Assembly: GCA_001299455.1 (NCBI GenBank)
Contig: CYUK01000003.1
Span: 1,054,001 to 1,118,000 of the forward strand
From: Clostridiales bacterium SIT11
GTDB taxonomy: Bacteria > Bacillota > Clostridia > Tissierellales > Peptoniphilaceae
DNA: 64,000 nucleotides
Reading direction: 5' to 3'
Below are positions 1-9,619 of this stretch, piece by piece. Position numbers and translations under genes: made by a program. Within the stretch, counting starts at the first letter, position 1. Every line of letters starts with the position of its first letter. Below the pieces are notes generated by a model. It had not been told where the DNA came from and did not search any database. It saw only the letters and a list, made by a program, of their open reading frames with translations.

Positions 1-524
1 ATCCGGTAGCCGTCTAGGGCAACAAAAGTTATGGCTCCTTCTTCGATATCAAAGAGGACGCCAGTTAAGGCCATACGAAGGTCGTCTAAACTTACGGCAA
101 AGCTGGTGGCTCTTAGGGAGTTGACCAGGGATTCTCTAGGAAGAGAAATTTTCACTCCCTTGTCCACTTCTGGCATAGGAGGAAATTCCTGGCTAGACTG
201 GCCCAGGATGTTAAATTCTGATTGTTGGCAGCGGATATTTAAGTTTTTTTCTTCCAGGTTAAAGTAAATCATGGAAGATGGGAGTTTTCGGATTATTTCT
301 CCAAAGAGTCTGGAATTGACAACAAGGTCTCCTTCTTCTTCCACTTGAACAGGTAATTTTGATTTTATGGAGATTTCTCCATCTGTCCCCATTAAGGTAA
401 GAAAATTGTCCTTAACCTGGATGTAAATTCCTTCCAGGATGGGAAGAGGTGTCCGGCCAGAAATTGCTTTTTGGACGGTGGTGATGGGACCGAGCAAGTC
501 TTCTTTATGAATTTGAAATTTCAT
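1..524 (-). CDS. dnaN: DNA polymerase III sliding clamp (beta), N-terminal part
   Basis: The minus strand is open from an ATG at 524 to the window edge, giving about 174 codons; the 3' end lies outside. The product begins MKFQIHKEDLLGPITTVQKA, typical of beta clamps, with the family-like segment around GRTPLPILEGIYI and a later TSFAVSLDD stretch. The clamp encircles DNA and tethers polymerase III to the template. A strong RBS (GGAGA just upstream of 524) supports the start. It lies downstream of dnaA on the same strand, the usual dnaA-dnaN order. Only domain I and the start of domain II are visible. Confidence 0.93.
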   Translation of the reverse strand, partial: MKFQIHKEDLLGPITTVQKAISGRTPLPILEGIYIQVKDNFLTLMGTDGEISIKSKLPVQVEEEGDLVVNSRLFGEIIRKLPSSMIYFNLEEKNLNIRCQQSEFNILGQSSQEFPPMPEVDKGVKISLPRESLVNSLRATSFAVSLDDLRMALTGVLFDIEEGAITFVALDGYR

Positions 525-592
525 GGTATCTCCTTTACAGTTTCGTATAGATAATAGATAAGATTTAGTATTAGTAGTAGGGCCTGGTAAAC

Positions 593-683
593 TGTGGATA
601 AGTTCCTAAAAGATGAAAATCTTAAAATTTTCTTCCGTGGACGGACTGTGGATAAATTCTGGACTTATCCAGACTTATTCACA
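593..683. promoter_or_regulatory. DnaA-box cluster between dnaA and dnaN
   Basis: Two perfect DnaA boxes in inverted orientation (TGTGGATAA at 593-601 and 647-655) plus two near-matches (TTATCCAGA 665-673, TTATTCACA 675-683) sit in the dnaA-dnaN spacer and run into the dnaA stop codon. In Firmicutes a second box cluster on the far side of dnaA is common and forms part of a bipartite origin or autoregulates dnaA/dnaN. The boxes are seen directly; the role is inferred. Confidence 0.75.
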
Positions 684-2016
684 ATTCTCCTTTGACTTCC
701 CGAAGCATTTGGTGGACCCTTCCTTGGAGGCTGGGATTTTTTTCTAGATCTTCGGAAATTTTTTCATAGGCATGGATGACTGTAGAGTGGTCTCTTCCTC
801 CAAAAGATTCCCCAATTTTAAGTAGGGACAGGTCTGTATACTTCCGGCACATGTACATGGCAATTTGCCTGGGATAGGAAATGGCCCTGGACCGGTTTTT
901 ACTGTCTAAATCTTCCAGGCTCAGATTATAATTTTTGCAAATCACCTTTTTAATAGAGTCTGGAGTAATGGGTTGAACCTTTTGGTTCTTGTAGAGATCA
1001 TTTAAGGCAAGGGAGGCTGTTTCAATATCCAAGTGGCCGGTGGTGAGCTTACTATAAGCTGTAACCCTGGAAAGGGCTCCTTCCAGTTCCCTGATATTAC
1101 TTTGGACCTGCTTGGCAACGTAATTAATCACCTCATCGGGGACTTGAAAACCTTCAGCATCAGATTTTTTTCTTAAAATAGCAATTCTCGTTTCTAGGTC
1201 TGGTGGAGCAATATCCACAACAAGACCTCCGGCAAAGCGGGAAATTAACCGGCTTTCCAGGCGAGGAATGGTATTCGGTGGCTTGTCCGATGTGAGGACA
1301 ATTTGCTTGTTGGCATTGTAGAGTTCATTAAAGGTATGGAAAAATTCTTCCATAGTCGTTTCTTTGTCGGCGATAAATTGGATATCGTCAATTAAGAGAA
1401 GGTCCATGGACCGGTATTTATGTCGAAATTCTTCATTTTTATTGGTCCGAATAGAATTAATAAATTCATTGGTAAACTGTTCACTGCTGACATAGAGGAC
1501 CTTTTTGTTTGGATCTCTTTCCAGGACTACATGGCCTATGGCGTGCATTAAATGGGTCTTTCCAAGGCCTACACCGCCATAGATAAAGAGAGGGTTGGCA
1601 TTGGCTTTTTCCAGACTATCTGCCACAGAGACGCTGGCTGCATGGGCAAATTCATTGGACTTCCCCACAACAAAGGTATCAAAGGTGTATTTTGGATTGA
1701 GCCGGCTCCGCTCTAAGAGTTGGTCCTGGCTGGTGGGCCCAAAGTCCTCTACCACCTCTCCTGTCTGGACAAATTCAAAGTTTAGTTTTCTTCCTAGTAA
1801 CTTTTCGAAGATATCCACCATATACTTGTAGTAGGATTCATTGGTTTTCACATGATTTCCAATAAAAAAGTTGGGACTGCTGATGTAGAGCGTATCTTCC
1901 GTTAGTTTGACTGGGGCCAACTTCTTAAAAAAAGCATCATAGGAAAGGGTTGAGATTTCTGTTTTTTTGAGATCACTGAGAAAGGATTCCCAAAGGTGAC
2001 GCAAGTCTTCGTTCAA
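679..2016 (-). CDS. dnaA: Chromosomal replication initiator DnaA
   Basis: DnaA binds the origin boxes, melts oriC and loads the helicase. The 445-residue product has an N-terminal helicase-interaction domain, a Walker A motif GGVGLGKTH near residues 147-155, Walker B (LLLIDDIQFI), an AAA+ lid, and a C-terminal helix-turn-helix with the signature GGRDHSTVIHAY. I place the start at TTG 2016 because AGGAGGA lies five bases upstream and the protein then begins LNEDLRHLWESFLSDL, as in other DnaAs. An in-frame ATG at 2118 would add 34 residues encoded by DnaA-box-bearing origin DNA and lacks this RBS. It is transcribed away from oriC. Confidence 0.96.
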   Translation of the reverse strand: MNEDLRHLWESFLSDLKKTEISTLSYDAFFKKLAPVKLTEDTLYISSPNFFIGNHVKTNESYYKYMVDIFEKLLGRKLNFEFVQTGEVVEDFGPTSQDQLLERSRLNPKYTFDTFVVGKSNEFAHAASVSVADSLEKANANPLFIYGGVGLGKTHLMHAIGHVVLERDPNKKVLYVSSEQFTNEFINSIRTNKNEEFRHKYRSMDLLLIDDIQFIADKETTMEEFFHTFNELYNANKQIVLTSDKPPNTIPRLESRLISRFAGGLVVDIAPPDLETRIAILRKKSDAEGFQVPDEVINYVAKQVQSNIRELEGALSRVTAYSKLTTGHLDIETASLALNDLYKNQKVQPITPDSIKKVICKNYNLSLEDLDSKNRSRAISYPRQIAMYMCRKYTDLSLLKIGESFGGRDHSTVIHAYEKISEDLEKNPSLQGRVHQMLREVKGEL

Positions 2017-2074
2017 ACTATTCCTCCTAAAGTTATACACAAATAGAGTTTGGGGATAAAACTCTGAGGATAAG

Positions 2075-2460
2075 ATATCCACAAGAGTGAAAAATTTGTT
2101 GAAAAAATAAATATCCACAGAAAAGTTTTGGCCTTGGTGTGGATATTTTCATGGTTGTTTTTTGGATTTTATGAGAAAAATATGGATAAAAGCTAAAACT
2201 TATTCACAAAGTACCCACAAATTGTGGATAAAATAAATTGTCCACAGTCTTTCTTTTTATCCACATCACTTCTCTTATTATACTGTATTGACCCAAAACT
2301 ATCAACATTTTTCCAGGGGTAAAAGGGAAATTATCCACAAAATTAAAACATATGTTTTAATCAATTTTTTATAAAAAGGTCAAGGGAATCTATTTATCCA
2401 TAGAAAATAGGGATAAATTCCCCTTTCAGCTGAAATTTTCTTGACATTTAAGGTGGATAA
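2075..2460. other. oriC: Replication origin oriC
   Basis: The dnaA-rpmH spacer holds many DnaA boxes on both strands: TTATCCACA at 2257-2265 and 2331-2339, its inverse at 2223-2231, and near-matches at 2075-2083, 2111-2119, 2138-2146, 2181-2189, 2200-2208, 2394-2402 and 2452-2460. A very AT-rich stretch at about 2341-2380 beside the box array is a plausible unwinding element. Position between divergent dnaA and rpmH is the canonical Firmicutes origin. The boxes are seen; the exact unwinding site is inferred. Confidence 0.88.
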
Positions 2461-2469
2461 ACATATAAT
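2441..2469 (+). promoter_or_regulatory. Sigma-A-type promoter of rpmH operon
   Basis: Perfect -35 TTGACA (2441-2446), 17-base spacer and perfect -10 TATAAT (2464-2469), 40 bases before rpmH. A DnaA-box-like sequence (2452-2460) lies inside the spacer, so DnaA binding could influence transcription of the ribosomal protein/RNase P operon. Confidence 0.9.
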
Positions 2470-2509
2470 TCTAATAGTGTATTTAAAATTACTGTTAGGA
2501 GGTGTAGGA

Positions 2510-2644
2510 ATGAAAAGAACATACCAACCCAAAAATAAACAATATAAAAGAGAGCATGGTTTTCGTAAAAGAATGAGAACTCGTTCAGGTAGAGCTGTCT
2601 TAAAGGCTCGTCGTAGAAAAGGTCGTAAAAGACTCGCAGTATAA
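2510..2644 (+). CDS. rpmH: 50S ribosomal protein L34
   Basis: A 44-residue, highly basic protein beginning [20 protein letters not shown], a near-consensus L34. L34 is a small protein of the large ribosomal subunit. The start at 2510 is fixed by AGGAGGTG at 2497-2504; upstream in-frame codons fall in the promoter. The stop overlaps the rnpA start (TAATG), indicating translational coupling. It is the first gene of the operon leading away from oriC. Confidence 0.97.
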   Translation: MKRTYQPKNKQYKREHGFRKRMRTRSGRAVLKARRRKGRKRLAV

Positions 2645-2982
2645 TGAAAAGCCCCCATTTTCTAAAAAAAGACAGGGACTTTACAAGGGTTTATAGGAAG
2701 AAACATACTGCAGGAAATCGAAGTTTTGTTTTATACATGTTAAAGAATGGGACAGATACTACTCGGATGGGCTTTACCATCAGCAAAAAAGTAGGATCAG
2801 CTGTAGTCCGCAACCGTCTTAAGAGACAGCTTCGAGAAATTTATCGAAAGAGACTTCCTATGATTAAACCTGGATATGATCTTGTATGTGTGGTAAAAAA
2901 AGGAGTGGACCGTCTTTCTTTTCAAGAATTGGAAGCTTCTTTTGACCATCTTTTGAAGGTATCACGGCTTAAAATCAGGTGA
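2644..2982 (+). CDS. rnpA: Ribonuclease P protein component
   Basis: The 112-residue basic protein carries the RNase P protein signature around residues 45-65 ([20 protein letters not shown]), whose arginines contact RNase P RNA. With that RNA it removes 5' leaders from pre-tRNAs. Length is normal for the family. Its ATG overlaps the rpmH stop by one base, and yidD follows after 4 bases, as in many Firmicutes. Confidence 0.96.
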   Translation: MKSPHFLKKDRDFTRVYRKKHTAGNRSFVLYMLKNGTDTTRMGFTISKKVGSAVVRNRLKRQLREIYRKRLPMIKPGYDLVCVVKKGVDRLSFQELEASFDHLLKVSRLKIR

Positions 2983-2986
2983 TGAT

Positions 2987-3202
2987 ATGAATCGTTTGTG
3001 CTTAATCCTTATTGGTTTTTATCAAAAAGTTTTGTCACCCACAATCTTTGCCGGAGCCCATTGTAGGTTTCAGCCTACGTGTAGTGAGTATGCTAGGCAG
3101 GCATTTATAAAGTATTCTTTTGTAAAAGCCCTGGGTCTGACTATTAAGCGGATACTAAAGTGTCATCCCTTCCATGACGGAGGGTACGACCCTCTACCAT
3201 AA
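2987..3202 (+). CDS. yidD: Membrane protein insertion efficiency factor YidD
   Basis: The 71-residue protein has the YidD pattern: an amphipathic N-terminus ([16 protein letters not shown]), the Cys-containing core [15 protein letters not shown] and the C-terminal [13 protein letters not shown]. YidD is a small membrane-peripheral factor that assists YidC-dependent insertion. It lies directly before yidC in the rpmH operon, its standard place. Confidence 0.95.
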   Translation: MNRLCLILIGFYQKVLSPTIFAGAHCRFQPTCSEYARQAFIKYSFVKALGLTIKRILKCHPFHDGGYDPLP

Positions 3203-3216
3203 AGGAGGATTTCAAT

Positions 3217-4005
3217 TTGATAAGTTTCATTGCAAGCTTGCTCGGTCGGGTTTTATTCTATGTCTACCAGCTACTTGAAATGATAATACCTAACGAGCCA
3301 GAGACAATATCCTATTATGCTCTGGCTGTTATTGTTACAACTATTATTTTTAAGCTTCTTTTGCTTCCCTTGAATATTGCTCAAACCCGGAACCAAAAGA
3401 AGATGGCTGAGTTACAACCGGAAATACAAAAACTACAAAAAAAATATAAAAACGACCAACAAACTCTAGTGAACAAAACCCAGCAACTTTATAAAGAGGC
3501 CAACCACAACCCCTTGCTAGGTTGTTTACCAACTTTAATCCAATTTCCAATTATTTTATCTTTTTTCTATATCTTTAGGCTACCGGAAAAGTATGCCTTT
3601 ACAGACCCTGCCTTTTATGACAAGATGGCAAAAAACTTCTACTATGTGAGCAATTTAGAAAAAGTAGATACAACCATGATTTTGCCTATTGTGGCGGCTG
3701 TAATGACCCTGGGAACGTCTCTTTTAATGCAAAAAATCCAACAAAAAACCAATCCTCCCAGTCCTGAAATGGAACAACAAATGGGGATGATGAAGACCAT
3801 GGTCTACCTGGGACCGGTGATGATTTTATTTGCAGGACGGAACCTGGCTGCAGGAATTGCTCTTTACTGGGCCGTAAGTAATGCTTTTACCCTAATCCAA
3901 CAATTTGTCACCTATAAAACCATTGATGAGGCTGAAGAAGAGGCCCTGGAAGAAGCAAAGCTTGCGGAAGAAAGTAAGAAAAGTAAAAGAACGACCAATG
4001 ACTAA
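3217..4005 (+). CDS. yidC: Membrane protein insertase YidC/OxaA
   Basis: The 262-residue protein is a short Gram-positive YidC lacking the periplasmic domain of proteobacteria. It has an N-terminal membrane segment, a conserved cytoplasmic helical hairpin (about residues 60-95), the segment HNPLLGCLPTLIQFPIILSF, and further membrane helices before a charged tail ending KKSKRTTND. It inserts membrane proteins with or without SecYEG. The start is TTG at 3217, seven bases after AAAGGAGG. No lipobox is evident at the N-terminus, unlike many Bacillus paralogues. Confidence 0.95.
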   Translation: MISFIASLLGRVLFYVYQLLEMIIPNEPETISYYALAVIVTTIIFKLLLLPLNIAQTRNQKKMAELQPEIQKLQKKYKNDQQTLVNKTQQLYKEANHNPLLGCLPTLIQFPIILSFFYIFRLPEKYAFTDPAFYDKMAKNFYYVSNLEKVDTTMILPIVAAVMTLGTSLLMQKIQQKTNPPSPEMEQQMGMMKTMVYLGPVMILFAGRNLAAGIALYWAVSNAFTLIQQFVTYKTIDEAEEEALEEAKLAEESKKSKRTTND

Positions 4006-4027
4006 ATGTGACTAAGGGGTGGCATAA

Positions 4028-4930
4028 ATGAGTTATATTATTATCAGCGGAAGAACTGTAGATGAGGCTATTGAAGAGGGCTTAAGGCAGCTTAAAACCA
4101 CAAGAGACGAGGTGGAAGTGGAAGTTGTCCAAGCTCCATCTAAGGGCTTTTTAGGTCTTATTGGGTCCAAGGAAGCCACAGTAAAGCTGACAGAAAAAGT
4201 AAATACCAAGGACTTGGTCCAAAAAATTTTAAAGGATGAAGAATTAAAAGACTTGGGAACGAATAATGACCTAGAGGATACCTCAGAAGAAGTCCAAGTA
4301 AGGTCAAGTCTTAAAGAAGAATCCATTAAAGAAGAACCTGTCTTGGAAGAAAGTCCTCAAGAAGCGGTCCTGGAAGAAGTTCCTCAAGAAAATCGAATAG
4401 AGGAAAGTCCCCGAGAAGAGGCCTCCCAACTAGGGGATAAGGGGGAAGGCTCTGAGGAAGAAAAGAAGACCAAGATAGAAAAAATTGAGGAATTTTCTTC
4501 TTTAGTTACATCTATTCTAGGCCTAGAAGCCCAAACAAAAATTCAAGACCACGGAGACCACATTGATGTGGATGTCTTGGGAGATGAACATAAGATGGGA
4601 ATTTTAATTGGTAAAAGAGGGGTCACCTTGGATGCTGTCCAATACCTGATGACCCGTCTTGTCAACCAAGACCAGGAGGACTATACTAGGGTCTTCCTAG
4701 ATACGAGTAACTACCGGGCCAAGAGGGAAAAATCCTTGGAATCCCTAGCCCATAAGTCTGCCCAAAAGGTCTTAAAGTATGGTCGAAATGTTCGCCTGGA
4801 AGCCATGAATGCAGCAGAACGGCGGATTATTCATGCAGCCCTACAAGATGTGGACGGTGTCATGACCCATTCCGAAGGTCGGGACCCCCACAGACGGGTG
4901 ATTATACAAAAACAACGAGATTATGAGTAA
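4028..4930 (+). CDS. khpB: RNA-binding protein KhpB (Jag/EloR)
   Basis: Three parts are visible in 300 residues: a Jag N-terminal domain (1-50, IISGRTVDEAIEEGLRQL), a long glutamate-rich linker (about 75-155) and a C-terminal KH-R3H pair, with the KH core GILIGKRGVTLDAVQYLMTRL near 190-210 and R3H arginine/histidine residues near 270. KhpB binds RNA with KhpA and influences cell elongation and division in Firmicutes. Position directly after yidC is conserved. The tandem E-E-(S/V)-PQE linker repeats look like a flexible spacer. A terminator closes this transcription unit. Confidence 0.94.
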   Translation: MSYIIISGRTVDEAIEEGLRQLKTTRDEVEVEVVQAPSKGFLGLIGSKEATVKLTEKVNTKDLVQKILKDEELKDLGTNNDLEDTSEEVQVRSSLKEESIKEEPVLEESPQEAVLEEVPQENRIEESPREEASQLGDKGEGSEEEKKTKIEKIEEFSSLVTSILGLEAQTKIQDHGDHIDVDVLGDEHKMGILIGKRGVTLDAVQYLMTRLVNQDQEDYTRVFLDTSNYRAKREKSLESLAHKSAQKVLKYGRNVRLEAMNAAERRIIHAALQDVDGVMTHSEGRDPHRRVIIQKQRDYE

Positions 4931-4932
4931 AG

Positions 4933-4960
4933 ACCTTCAGAAATGAAGGTTTTTCTTTTT
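4933..4960 (+). terminator. Rho-independent terminator after khpB
   Basis: A 7-bp stem (ACCTTCA/TGAAGGT) with a GAAA tetraloop is followed by a U-rich tract. It separates the rpmH-khpB unit from mnmE, though read-through is likely given the short spacing. Confidence 0.85.
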
Positions 4961-4977
4961 ATAGGAGGGAGTTGCCT

Positions 4978-6345
4978 ATGGATACAATTGCAGCTATTTC
5001 TACAGCAACAGGTCCCGGTGGGATAGGGATTGTCCGCTTAAGTGGAGAGGATGCCCTAACCATTGGGAAGAAAATCTTTCAAGGAATCGGTCAAAAAGGC
5101 TTAAATTTAGAAGAAAACCGAACCCTTCAATATGGGCATATTGTCCGTGACGGGCAGGTTTTAGATGAAGTATTAATTGCTCCCATGGCAGGGCCCAAGA
5201 CCTATACCCGGGAGGATATGCTGGAAATTTACTGCCATGGAGGGCGGATTGCCCTGGGCCGGGTCCTGGACTATTGCCTGGATTCAGGAGCCCGCCTGGC
5301 AGAAGCTGGAGAATTTACAAGAAGGGCCTTTTTAAATGGCCGCCTGGATTTAAGCCAGGCAGAAGCTGTCGTAGACCTGATTGAGTCTAAGTCTCAAGAG
5401 GCCTACGACCAGAGCCTTCTTCAATTGGAAGGGGCCCTGGGAGAGGCCTTCCAGGGGATGGAAGACCAGCTAATGGAATTATCGGGCCTGATTGTGGCCA
5501 ATATTGACTTTCCTGAAGATGACATTGAAGAACTCAACCGGGAAAAATTTCTGAACCGGGCCCAAGATTTACAAGAATCTATTCAAGGATTAATAAAGAC
5601 GGCAGGTCGTGGTAAAATATTAAGAGATGGAATTAAGACGGTTATTGTAGGCAAGCCAAATGTTGGAAAATCCAGTCTTTTAAACCTTCTCTTGGGCCAA
5701 GACCGGGCCATTGTAACAGATATTCCGGGAACGACTCGAGATTCTATTGAAGAATATATTAACTTGGATGACCTGGTCCTCCACATGATTGATACGGCGG
5801 GAATCCGGTCTACAGAGGATGCAGTAGAAAAAATTGGGGTAGAGCGGTCTCTAGCTGCCATGGACCAGGCAGACCTAGTTTTAGCCCTCTTTGACCGGTC
5901 CCAAAGTTTTGATGGGGAAGATGAAAAGCTCCTTGACCGGTTAGAAGGTCGAAAGGTTCTCTATCTTGTCAACAAGTCTGACCTTCCTGGAGGCCAGAAC
6001 AAGGAAGATTTAGATGACTTTTTCAAGGACAGGCCCTACCTCCTCTTAAGTGTCTTAAAAAAAGAGGGGATTGCCAGCCTGGAAGAGAAAATTAAGGAAA
6101 TTTGCTATGAAGGAGACCTTGGAGGGTCTGACTTAACCATCACCAACCTCCGCCAGCTTAATGTCTTAAAAAGGGTGAAGAAAAGTGTGGATGCTATCTA
6201 TGAAGGGGTCCTGGCTGGGGTTCCCATGGACTGTATTGAAGTGGACCTTCGAGATGCCCTGGACAGCATTGGTGAAATAACAGGAAAAGCTGTGACTGAA
6301 GATATTTTAGACCGGATTTTCCATGAATTTTGTATAGGAAAGTAG
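4978..6345 (+). CDS. mnmE: tRNA modification GTPase MnmE
   Basis: MnmE, with MnmG, installs the (carboxymethyl)aminomethyl group at U34 of certain tRNAs. The 455-residue product has the N-terminal tetrahydrofolate-binding domain ([20 protein letters not shown]), a helical domain, a G domain with GKPNVGKS near residues 225-232 and NKSD, and the C-terminal CIGK tail. I choose ATG 4978 rather than TTG 4972: GGAGGGA at 4963-4969 is eight bases from the ATG but only two from the TTG. mnmG follows seven bases after the stop. Confidence 0.96.
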   Translation: MDTIAAISTATGPGGIGIVRLSGEDALTIGKKIFQGIGQKGLNLEENRTLQYGHIVRDGQVLDEVLIAPMAGPKTYTREDMLEIYCHGGRIALGRVLDYCLDSGARLAEAGEFTRRAFLNGRLDLSQAEAVVDLIESKSQEAYDQSLLQLEGALGEAFQGMEDQLMELSGLIVANIDFPEDDIEELNREKFLNRAQDLQESIQGLIKTAGRGKILRDGIKTVIVGKPNVGKSSLLNLLLGQDRAIVTDIPGTTRDSIEEYINLDDLVLHMIDTAGIRSTEDAVEKIGVERSLAAMDQADLVLALFDRSQSFDGEDEKLLDRLEGRKVLYLVNKSDLPGGQNKEDLDDFFKDRPYLLLSVLKKEGIASLEEKIKEICYEGDLGGSDLTITNLRQLNVLKRVKKSVDAIYEGVLAGVPMDCIEVDLRDALDSIGEITGKAVTEDILDRIFHEFCIGK

Positions 6346-6352
6346 AGAGAGT

Positions 6353-8260
6353 ATGAAAAAAATACCACGTTTTGAAGGGGGATCCTATGATGTTGTAGTC
6401 ATAGGGGCCGGCCATGCAGGAACTGAAGCCGGCCTGGCTGCCAGCCGTATGGGGCAAAAAACCCTTCTTTTAACTATAAATTTAGACTCCCTTGTGGCCA
6501 TGAGCTGCAACCCCAATATTGGGGGGACAGGCAAGGGCCACCTAGTTCGAGAAATTGACGCCCTAGGTGGGGAAATGGCCAAAAACATTGATAAGACCTT
6601 TATCCAAAGTCGGATGCTCAACCTATCCAAGGGGCCAGCAGTCCACAGTCTCCGGGTCCAAGCGGACAAGAGGAAGTACCACGAGGAAATGAAAAAAACT
6701 GTGGAAGACCAGGAAAATCTGGACCTAGAAGAGGGAGAAGTAGCCGAAATCTTGGTGGAAGATGGCCAGGTCCAAGGAGTGGTGACCACAACAGGAGCCG
6801 TCTATAGGGCACCTGCTGTGGTGGTCTGCACAGGCACCTTCCTAGGGGGCCGGGTCTATATGGGCGAGTTAAACTTTAAGTCCGGTCCAGTAGGTATGAA
6901 GGGAGCCTATGATTTAACAGACTCCCTCAAGGCCTTGGGCCTACCTATGATGCGGTTAAAAACAGGAACGCCGGCCCGGGTCCACAGGGATAGCATTGAC
7001 TTTTCTCAAATGGAAATCCAAGAGGGAGATGAAGACTTTGAGCCCTTTTCCTTCCTAAATATCGACAAGGACCTGTCCATTGACCAGGTGCCCTGCTATT
7101 TAACCTATACAACTCCGGAATGCCACGAGGTTATTAAGGAAAATATTAACCGGGCCGCCATGTATTTGGGCGATATTGAAGGAACTGGTCCTCGCTACTG
7201 CCCTTCTATTGAAGACAAGGTGGTTCGTTTTTCTGACAAGGATGCCCACCAGGTCTTTATTGAACCGGAAGGTTTAACCACCAAGGAAATGTATATCCAA
7301 GGAGTTTCTTCCTCCCTACCGGAGGAGGTCCAAAAGAACCTCTACAAGCACATTCGAGGCTTGGAACATGCCAAGTTTATGCGGAATGCCTATGCCATTG
7401 AATATGATGCCATTGATGCCACAGTCCTAAAGAGGTCCCTGGAGCACCAAAAAATTGGAGGTCTCTTCTTTGCTGGACAAATTAACGGATCTTCCGGCTA
7501 TGAAGAAGCAGCTGGCCAGGGTCTTATTGCAGGCATTAATGCCAGCCTAAGAAACCAAGGGAAGGACCCCCTCATCCTAGGCCGGTCAGAGGCCTATATT
7601 GGGGTTTTAATTGATGACCTGGTGACCAAGGGAACCAAGGAGCCCTACCGGATGATGACTTCTAGAGCAGAATACCGGCTGACCCTCCGCCAAGACAATG
7701 CCGACCTCCGTCTGACACCAATAGGCTATAAAATTGGCCTGGCAAGTCAAGACCGGTATGACCGGACTATGGACCGGAAAGGCCAGGTGGAAGAAGAGTT
7801 GGAAAGGCTGGATAAGCTGCAAATTAACCCAACCAAAGAAAATAATGACATCTTAGAAAGTTTAGGGTCAACGCCCTTAAAAAACAGTGTCAGCCTTAGT
7901 GAACTTATCCGCCGGCCGGAGCTTTCCTATGAAAGTCTAGGAGTTTTTGATCCGGACCGGAAGGATCTGAGAAGGGATATTAAACGCCAGGTGGAAATAC
8001 AGATTAAGTACAAGGGCTATATTGAAAAACAGGCCCAACAAATCCGCCAAGTGAAAAAGCTGGAAAACCGGGCTCTAGCCTATGATTTTCCCTATGACCA
8101 AGTACGGGGCCTACGAAATGAAGCCAGGGAAAAGCTCTTAAAGGTCCATCCAGAGACTCTGGGCCAGGCCAGCCGGATTACAGGAGTTTCCCCGGCGGAT
8201 ATTAATGTCCTTTTAATTTTTATAGAACAGAACAAGAGGTTAGAAAATGCTGAAGACTAG
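6353..8260 (+). CDS. mnmG: tRNA uridine-5-carboxymethylaminomethyl modification enzyme MnmG
   Basis: The 635-residue FAD protein partners MnmE in wobble-uridine modification. The dinucleotide-binding motif [20 protein letters not shown] lies near residues 14-33 and the GidA signature [20 protein letters not shown] at about 50-70. A second conserved block [15 protein letters not shown] and the C-terminal helical domain are complete, so it is full length. It overlaps rsmG by 14 bases, implying translational coupling. Confidence 0.97.
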   Translation: MKKIPRFEGGSYDVVVIGAGHAGTEAGLAASRMGQKTLLLTINLDSLVAMSCNPNIGGTGKGHLVREIDALGGEMAKNIDKTFIQSRMLNLSKGPAVHSLRVQADKRKYHEEMKKTVEDQENLDLEEGEVAEILVEDGQVQGVVTTTGAVYRAPAVVVCTGTFLGGRVYMGELNFKSGPVGMKGAYDLTDSLKALGLPMMRLKTGTPARVHRDSIDFSQMEIQEGDEDFEPFSFLNIDKDLSIDQVPCYLTYTTPECHEVIKENINRAAMYLGDIEGTGPRYCPSIEDKVVRFSDKDAHQVFIEPEGLTTKEMYIQGVSSSLPEEVQKNLYKHIRGLEHAKFMRNAYAIEYDAIDATVLKRSLEHQKIGGLFFAGQINGSSGYEEAAGQGLIAGINASLRNQGKDPLILGRSEAYIGVLIDDLVTKGTKEPYRMMTSRAEYRLTLRQDNADLRLTPIGYKIGLASQDRYDRTMDRKGQVEEELERLDKLQINPTKENNDILESLGSTPLKNSVSLSELIRRPELSYESLGVFDPDRKDLRRDIKRQVEIQIKYKGYIEKQAQQIRQVKKLENRALAYDFPYDQVRGLRNEAREKLLKVHPETLGQASRITGVSPADINVLLIFIEQNKRLENAED

Positions 8261-8942
8261 ATTGAAAGACCTGGGCCAGGAGGAGACCTACCCCCTCTTT
8301 CAAGACTTTGAAAAGATGGTCTTGGAAAAGAACAAGGTCATGAACCTGACAGCCATTACAGACCCGGAAGAGTTTGAAATCAAGCACTTTCTGGACAGCT
8401 TAAGCCTAATGGACTTGGAAGAAGTTCGTGGAGCCAAGAGGATTTTAGACCTTGGAACCGGTCCTGGGTTTCCAGGAATTCCCTTGAGAATTGTATCCAA
8501 GGCAGACCAGGTGGACTTAATGGATAGCTTAAATAAGCGGGTTGTCTTTTTAAACGAAACCATTAAGGACCTAGGCCTGGAAAACTGTAAGGCCATCCAT
8601 GGCCGGGCAGAGGAAATGGCCAATAAGGAAGAATACCGGGAAAAGTATGACCTGGTAGTTTCAAGGGCTGTAGCCAACCTGGCCACCCTGGCAGAGTACT
8701 GCCTAGCCTTTGTTGAACAGGGAGGCTATATGGTTGCCATGAAGGGGCCGGGGATAGAGGAAGAAGTAGCCCAGGGAGAGCTGGCCATAGAGGAAATGGG
8801 TGGACGACTGGTGAACATTCTTTCTGTGGACCTGGGAGAAAACCTGGACCACAACCTGGTCCTTATAGAAAAGTTAAAAAAGACACCGAAGGGCTATCCA
8901 AGGGCAGGAGGCAAGCCCAGAAAAAATCCCCTAGGCCAATGA
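8247..8942 (+). CDS. rsmG: 16S rRNA m7G527 methyltransferase RsmG
   Basis: The 231-residue product shows the SAM-binding motif [14 protein letters not shown] (about 69-82) and the RsmG segments [11 protein letters not shown] and VSRAVANL. RsmG methylates G527 of 16S rRNA. It overlaps mnmG upstream and the next membrane protein downstream by 4 bases. The C-terminus ends in a basic [13 protein letters not shown] tail usual for the family. Confidence 0.96.
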   Translation: MLKTRLKDLGQEETYPLFQDFEKMVLEKNKVMNLTAITDPEEFEIKHFLDSLSLMDLEEVRGAKRILDLGTGPGFPGIPLRIVSKADQVDLMDSLNKRVVFLNETIKDLGLENCKAIHGRAEEMANKEEYREKYDLVVSRAVANLATLAEYCLAFVEQGGYMVAMKGPGIEEEVAQGELAIEEMGGRLVNILSVDLGENLDHNLVLIEKLKKTPKGYPRAGGKPRKNPLGQ

Positions 8943-9481
8943 TTTTATTGATTTATCTCTTAGGAGGAGCTTGGACCCTCTACTCCTTTTACAAGTCTAA
9001 GAACTTCCAGGACCTTTTATTTCTCCCCCTACTAGGGGCCTCCTACTTTGCCAGCCAAGCTTCCTTTCAAAAACTTTCTTTTCCTCTGCGATTTTTAGTT
9101 TTTCTCATTGCCCTGGTATCTACTGTAGCCATCCTCTACAACTTAAAGGAAAACTACCGCCAGGCAAGGATTGACTATAGACGGAGGGTCAGAGAAGAGA
9201 AAAAGGAAGAAATGTTCCACGTGGAACATTCTCCCGAAAGAGTGAAAAAACAAGAAGAAAAGGAAGACAATGAAAAAAGAGATTTGGCTAAGAAAACTGG
9301 ATTAGAGGACCAAGAAAAACAAACTAGGGCAGAAGAAAGAAAAAATAAAGAAACTAATTTGGAAGAAAAAGAAGAATTGTCAGAAGACAAAAATCCTTCT
9401 AGTCAGTTCATAGAAGAGGAAACAGAAGAAAACAAGCCCCTAGATGAAGGGAAAGAAAATGTGACAGACGAGGTAAAGTAA
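8939..9481 (+). CDS. Small membrane protein with acidic coiled tail
   Basis: I do not recognise this 180-residue protein. It has two or three hydrophobic segments (about residues 2-17, 24-36 and 48-66), followed by a very charged Lys/Glu tail from about 72 to 180 that looks coiled or disordered. It starts in a 4-base overlap with rsmG (ATGA) and so belongs to that operon. A perfect parS site lies inside its reading frame, and the terminator stem overlaps its last codons. The tail may be weakly constrained sequence that tolerates a segregation site. Confidence 0.7.
   Translation: MILLIYLLGGAWTLYSFYKSKNFQDLLFLPLLGASYFASQASFQKLSFPLRFLVFLIALVSTVAILYNLKENYRQARIDYRRRVREEKKEEMFHVEHSPERVKKQEEKEDNEKRDLAKKTGLEDQEKQTRAEERKNKETNLEEKEELSEDKNPSSQFIEEETEENKPLDEGKENVTDEVK
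9213..9228. promoter_or_regulatory. parS: parS centromere site 1 (within CDS)
   Basis: TGTTCCACGTGGAACA is a perfect 16-bp palindrome matching the Firmicutes parS consensus; the match to the second copy extends to 20 bp (AATGTT...AACATT). ParB loads here, spreads, and works with ParA to segregate origins. It lies inside the reading frame of the preceding membrane protein, where it encodes MFHVEH. Confidence 0.92.
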
Positions 9482-9497
9482 AGGCCTCGTCTTTTTT
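9467..9497 (+). terminator. Rho-independent terminator of mnmE-rsmG unit
   Basis: The 7-bp stem GACGAGG/CCTCGTC (9467-9473 and 9485-9491) is followed by TTTTTT. The left arm lies in the last codons of the upstream gene. Confidence 0.85.
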
Positions 9498-9506
9498 GTG
9501 CCCAAA

Positions 9507-9522
9507 TGTTCCACGTGGAACA
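9507..9522. promoter_or_regulatory. parS: parS centromere site 2 (intergenic)
   Basis: Second perfect copy of TGTTCCACGTGGAACA, identical over a 20-bp palindrome to site 1 and 294 bp downstream. It lies just after the terminator and before the sensor kinase gene. Paired sites near the parAB genes fit ParB nucleation close to oriC. Confidence 0.93.
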
Positions 9523-9619
9523 TTCCTGAAGAGAAGTTTAAGAATGTCAAAAGAAAAAGGGATATGTGTTATAATAGGGTGGCTATAAGAAAATATAAGA
9601 TAAAGGCAGCTGAAAAACC

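Noticed and set aside
4972-4977. TTG start for mnmE
   Set aside because: Only two bases separate it from the RBS; ATG 4978 gives the conserved MDTIAAIST start.
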